A stretch of DNA of 43,533 bases from Bacillus sp. AFS055030 (GTDB taxonomy: Bacteria; Bacillota; Bacilli; Bacillales; Bacillaceae_G): the NCBI RefSeq assembly GCF_002574545.1, contig NZ_NUGT01000077.1, positions 45,242 to 88,774 on the forward strand, read 5' to 3'. Every line of letters starts with the position of its first letter. Position 1 is the first letter of the stretch. The notes below the pieces were generated by a model. It was not told the origin of the DNA. It was given only the letters and a program-made list of their open reading frames with translations, and searched no databases. Of this stretch, positions 41,348 through 43,533 are shown piece after piece. A program made the translations under genes and the position numbers.

Positions 41348-42022
41348 TTGAAAACAGAGTTAGAGTTAATGGAAATGCATATTAACGTATTATTTAAACA
41401 GAATGAAGTTGGTAAGTTAACACAAATAAATGAACCACCATATACAAAAGCACCACGATTTTATTTAGGAAGCACCAAAATGGGAAATATAAAAAGGTTT
41501 TCAGAGTGTCTTAAAAAAGAGGAGCTAATTGAATTAGAGAAAGCTTTAGACATTAACTCTAGTATATCAATAGTAAATATCATGCAGATTTTAAGTAAAA
41601 CTCATCAGATAGATCGTTTATGGATGGGTCCTGCCTATGTATTTCAATCAGTAGCCAAAGCGTCATCGAAAGCAATAAAAATTACCCAGGCAAATAAACA
41701 ATATTTATTACCAAATTTTCCTTATACATTTGAGGAGCTAGAATTTAAAGAACCTTGTTATGCTATTATTGAAAATGACATAGCTGTATCGATTTGCTGT
41801 AGTGCCAGACAATCAGCTGAAGCTGCTGAGGCAAGCGTATATACACTCGAGGATTTTCGTGGAAAAGAGTATGGTCTCATCGTTTCCAATGCATGGGCAG
41901 CGGACATTCAAAGCCAAGGACGAACTGCTTTGTATAGTACCTCATGGGACAATTATGCATCGCAGGCAGTCGCACGAAAGTTAAAATTAGTACAATATGG
42001 AACAGATTTACATTTCAGTTAA
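41348..42022 (+). CDS. GNAT-like acetyltransferase
   Basis: The protein has 224 residues. The C-terminal half carries the GNAT-type segment AIIENDIAVSICCSARQSAE, then EASVYTLEDFRGKEYGLIVS with a modified acetyl-CoA loop, and ALYSTSWDNYASQAVARKLK and LVQYGTDLHF near the end. These are typical of a GNAT subfamily in Bacilli in which the N-terminal half is poorly conserved. The loop reads RGKEYG rather than RGxGxG, so activity may be altered. The start is TTG 41348 behind a long AAGGGGGGG site. The substrate is unknown. Confidence 0.75.
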   Translation: MKTELELMEMHINVLFKQNEVGKLTQINEPPYTKAPRFYLGSTKMGNIKRFSECLKKEELIELEKALDINSSISIVNIMQILSKTHQIDRLWMGPAYVFQSVAKASSKAIKITQANKQYLLPNFPYTFEELEFKEPCYAIIENDIAVSICCSARQSAEAAEASVYTLEDFRGKEYGLIVSNAWAADIQSQGRTALYSTSWDNYASQAVARKLKLVQYGTDLHFS

Positions 42023-42046
42023 ATACAACTATTTATTAGTACAAAT

Positions 42047-42078
42047 GCATTACTTCTCAAAGTGAAGTAGTGCTTTTT
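42047..42078 (+). terminator. Terminator of the GNAT-like gene
   Basis: GCATTACTTC (42047-42056) pairs with GAAGTAGTGC (42064-42073) with one wobble, followed by T residues. It is similar in sequence to the hairpin at 38534-38563. Confidence 0.82.
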
Positions 42079-42178
42079 AATTAAAAATTAAGTGTATTAT
42101 TATTTGAAAGCCTATATAATGAATGAATGATATTTAATCATTTTAGTGTAATAAATCTGCTTGAAAGAAGGCGCATTG

Positions 42179-43504
42179 ATGGACCAATATTCAGTTAAAC
42201 AGGCAAGTTTCCTAATATTAGTAACATTGACTGGAATTATTTGTTCCGTCATATTAAATATCTCTCTTATTTTTGGAATTTTACCAGGATTAATTTTTTT
42301 GATCGTATTAAGTTTGAAAAGAGGATCTGAAGTTAGAAATATTATGAAGTTAAGCTATCTTGGGATAGGAAAAGTTAAAATTGTACTTTTTATCTTATTT
42401 TTAATTAGTTTTTTACTTCCATCTTGGTATTTATCGGGAACGATAACTTCTATGGTTTCGATTACGTTACAGGCGATAAATCCACATCATTTTTTTGTGT
42501 TTTGTTTTTTAACGACGATGATTTTTTCAATGATTTTGGGTTCGTCGATTGGAACATTAAGTGCCTTAGGAATTCCTCTTATTAGTAGTGCTATATTACT
42601 GCATATACCGGTGGAAATATCAGCGGGAGCGGTTATTTCAGGTGCATTTGTCGGCGATCGTACGTCACCATTTTCAAGCGCACATCAGCTTTTAGCTAGT
42701 ATTGTTGAAACAACTGTGAAAAAACAAGGTAAAGCGATGCTCTTTACATCAATTACTGCTGTACTCGTTACAGTCTTATTTTTTAGTATAATGGACCTGC
42801 AATTTGCCAAAGGAATTACTGGGGCTCATCATGCAGCCGTCAGTAGTAAGGACATAACATTTATACAATTTATTCCACCAATCTTATTAGTTGCACTTGT
42901 ATTATTCCGAATCAATATTATTTATTCGTATGTTATAAGTATTTTGTCTGGGAGTTTAATAGCTTTGTTTAATGGTATTTCTTTTAGTAAAATTGTGAAT
43001 TCTTTTTGGTATGGAATTAATGGACTTGGTGGTGGGCTAAGTCATATGTATAGCTTGTTATTGTTTATTGCTGTAGCAGGCATTTACAATGCGTTATTAG
43101 AAGAGTTAAATATTATTCAGCCTATGTTAGATAAATGGCTACAAACCTCAACTTCAATGTTATCTGATTCTTTGAAAACAATTGGTGCGACCGCAATTAT
43201 ATGTGTAATAGCCGGTAACCAAACAATGCCGATTATTTTAACAGGAAGATCGTTTTTAACGCATTGGTCAGATAAATATAACAAAGAAGAATTGGCTCGT
43301 TTAATGGCGGATACAACTCTATTATTTCCAGCGATGATCCCTTGGAATGTTCTTGCAATCATGAGTAGTACAGTTATTAATATGAAGTTACATGAGTATT
43401 TACCTTATGCAATATTCTTATGGCTTCTTCCATGCTTAACGATATTCATTAATGTGTTTAAAAAAGTGAAGACGTATGAAACGAAGTATGAGGTCAGTTC
43501 ATAA
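42179..43504 (+). CDS. NhaC-family Na+/H+ antiporter-like protein
   Basis: This 441-residue transporter has about 11 hydrophobic segments. The family signature in the first half is SAGAVISGAFVGDRTSPFSS, followed by AHQLLASIVETTVKKQGKAM, matching the GDkxSPxS motif of NhaC. Later segments include GINGLGGGLSHMYSLLLFIA and VIAGNQTMPIILTGRSF. NhaC proteins exchange Na+ (or malate/lactate in MleN) for protons. AGAAGG sets ATG 42179; an in-frame TTG at 42161 is upstream of it. The gene is complete; only 29 bases of spacer follow before the window ends. Confidence 0.85.
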   Translation: MDQYSVKQASFLILVTLTGIICSVILNISLIFGILPGLIFLIVLSLKRGSEVRNIMKLSYLGIGKVKIVLFILFLISFLLPSWYLSGTITSMVSITLQAINPHHFFVFCFLTTMIFSMILGSSIGTLSALGIPLISSAILLHIPVEISAGAVISGAFVGDRTSPFSSAHQLLASIVETTVKKQGKAMLFTSITAVLVTVLFFSIMDLQFAKGITGAHHAAVSSKDITFIQFIPPILLVALVLFRINIIYSYVISILSGSLIALFNGISFSKIVNSFWYGINGLGGGLSHMYSLLLFIAVAGIYNALLEELNIIQPMLDKWLQTSTSMLSDSLKTIGATAIICVIAGNQTMPIILTGRSFLTHWSDKYNKEELARLMADTTLLFPAMIPWNVLAIMSSTVINMKLHEYLPYAIFLWLLPCLTIFINVFKKVKTYETKYEVSS

Positions 43505-43533
43505 TTAGGAAACATGAAAAAAGAGATAAATAG

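Noticed and set aside
1-43533. CRISPR arrays, prophage genes, tRNA or rRNA genes, intact insertion sequences, toxin-antitoxin or classical defence systems
   Set aside because: None was seen on reading; the repeats present are a palindromic element, duplicated terminators and tandem T-boxes.

Overview
The window is AT-rich Firmicute chromosomal DNA from an endospore-forming member of the Bacillaceae. The evidence is strong AGGAGG-type ribosome binding sites, frequent TTG/GTG starts, T-box and purine riboswitches, a FapR-type operator, SftA and MurC of Bacillus type, a spore germination permease, YkoV/YkoU-type end joining and a Vpr-like protease. Gene content suggests a lineage near Bacillus cereus or Gottfriedia rather than B. 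subtilis itself, but the species cannot be fixed from the sequence. No prophage, intact insertion sequence, CRISPR array, rRNA or tRNA was seen. It reads as ordinary core and accessory chromosome with several decayed small genes.

Left part (1-9 kb): the 3' part of the DNA translocase gene sftA, a nicotinate phosphoribosyltransferase and murC. A 0.6 kb spacer follows, with a GC-rich palindromic repeat between two nearly identical terminators. Then comes a divergent MerR regulator / short-chain dehydrogenase pair with a textbook 19-bp-spacer MerR promoter, a secreted WGxxGxxG-type small protein, and a DUF2243-CtaG membrane pair.

9-20 kb: an MFS exporter; a three-gene end-joining operon (Ku, a stand-alone LigD-type ligase, and an OB-fold plus polymerase protein that looks like a YkoU lacking its ligase catalytic domain); a ribonuclease J paralogue; a decayed region; a Gly-rich repetitive hydrophobic protein; a sigma factor paired with a second-type ClpP; a cupin; and a nucleotidyltransferase-domain protein.

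20-34 kb: a 1176-residue secreted subtilase with an EF-hand-like loop; an orphan GerAB-type permease; a YsnE-type acetyltransferase; and fabH behind a FapR-type operator. Next is a guanine riboswitch with a complete terminator/antiterminator platform controlling an exported nucleoside phosphorylase/nucleosidase-family protein. An ArsR-DUF2087 regulator lies divergent from an MFS exporter that is preceded by a 19-codon leader ORF. A consensus promoter with two tandem T-box riboswitches (probable Phe specifiers) precedes an APC-family amino acid permease.

34-43.5 kb: an AraC-type regulator with an effector-binding domain, a frameshifted small membrane protein gene, several GNAT acetyltransferases and an arylamine N-acetyltransferase, DoxX, a broken 46-codon gene, a DUF2935 protein, a pentapeptide-repeat protein, a PhzF isomerase-family protein and an NhaC-like antiporter.

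The best leads are the riboswitch/exported nucleosidase unit (its Asp-to-Asn change fits the guanine specificity of the switch), the split end-joining operon, the tandem T-boxes, the leader peptide upstream of the MFS gene, and the sigma factor-ClpP pair. Functional calls rest on motif reading and memory of families; no database search was possible.
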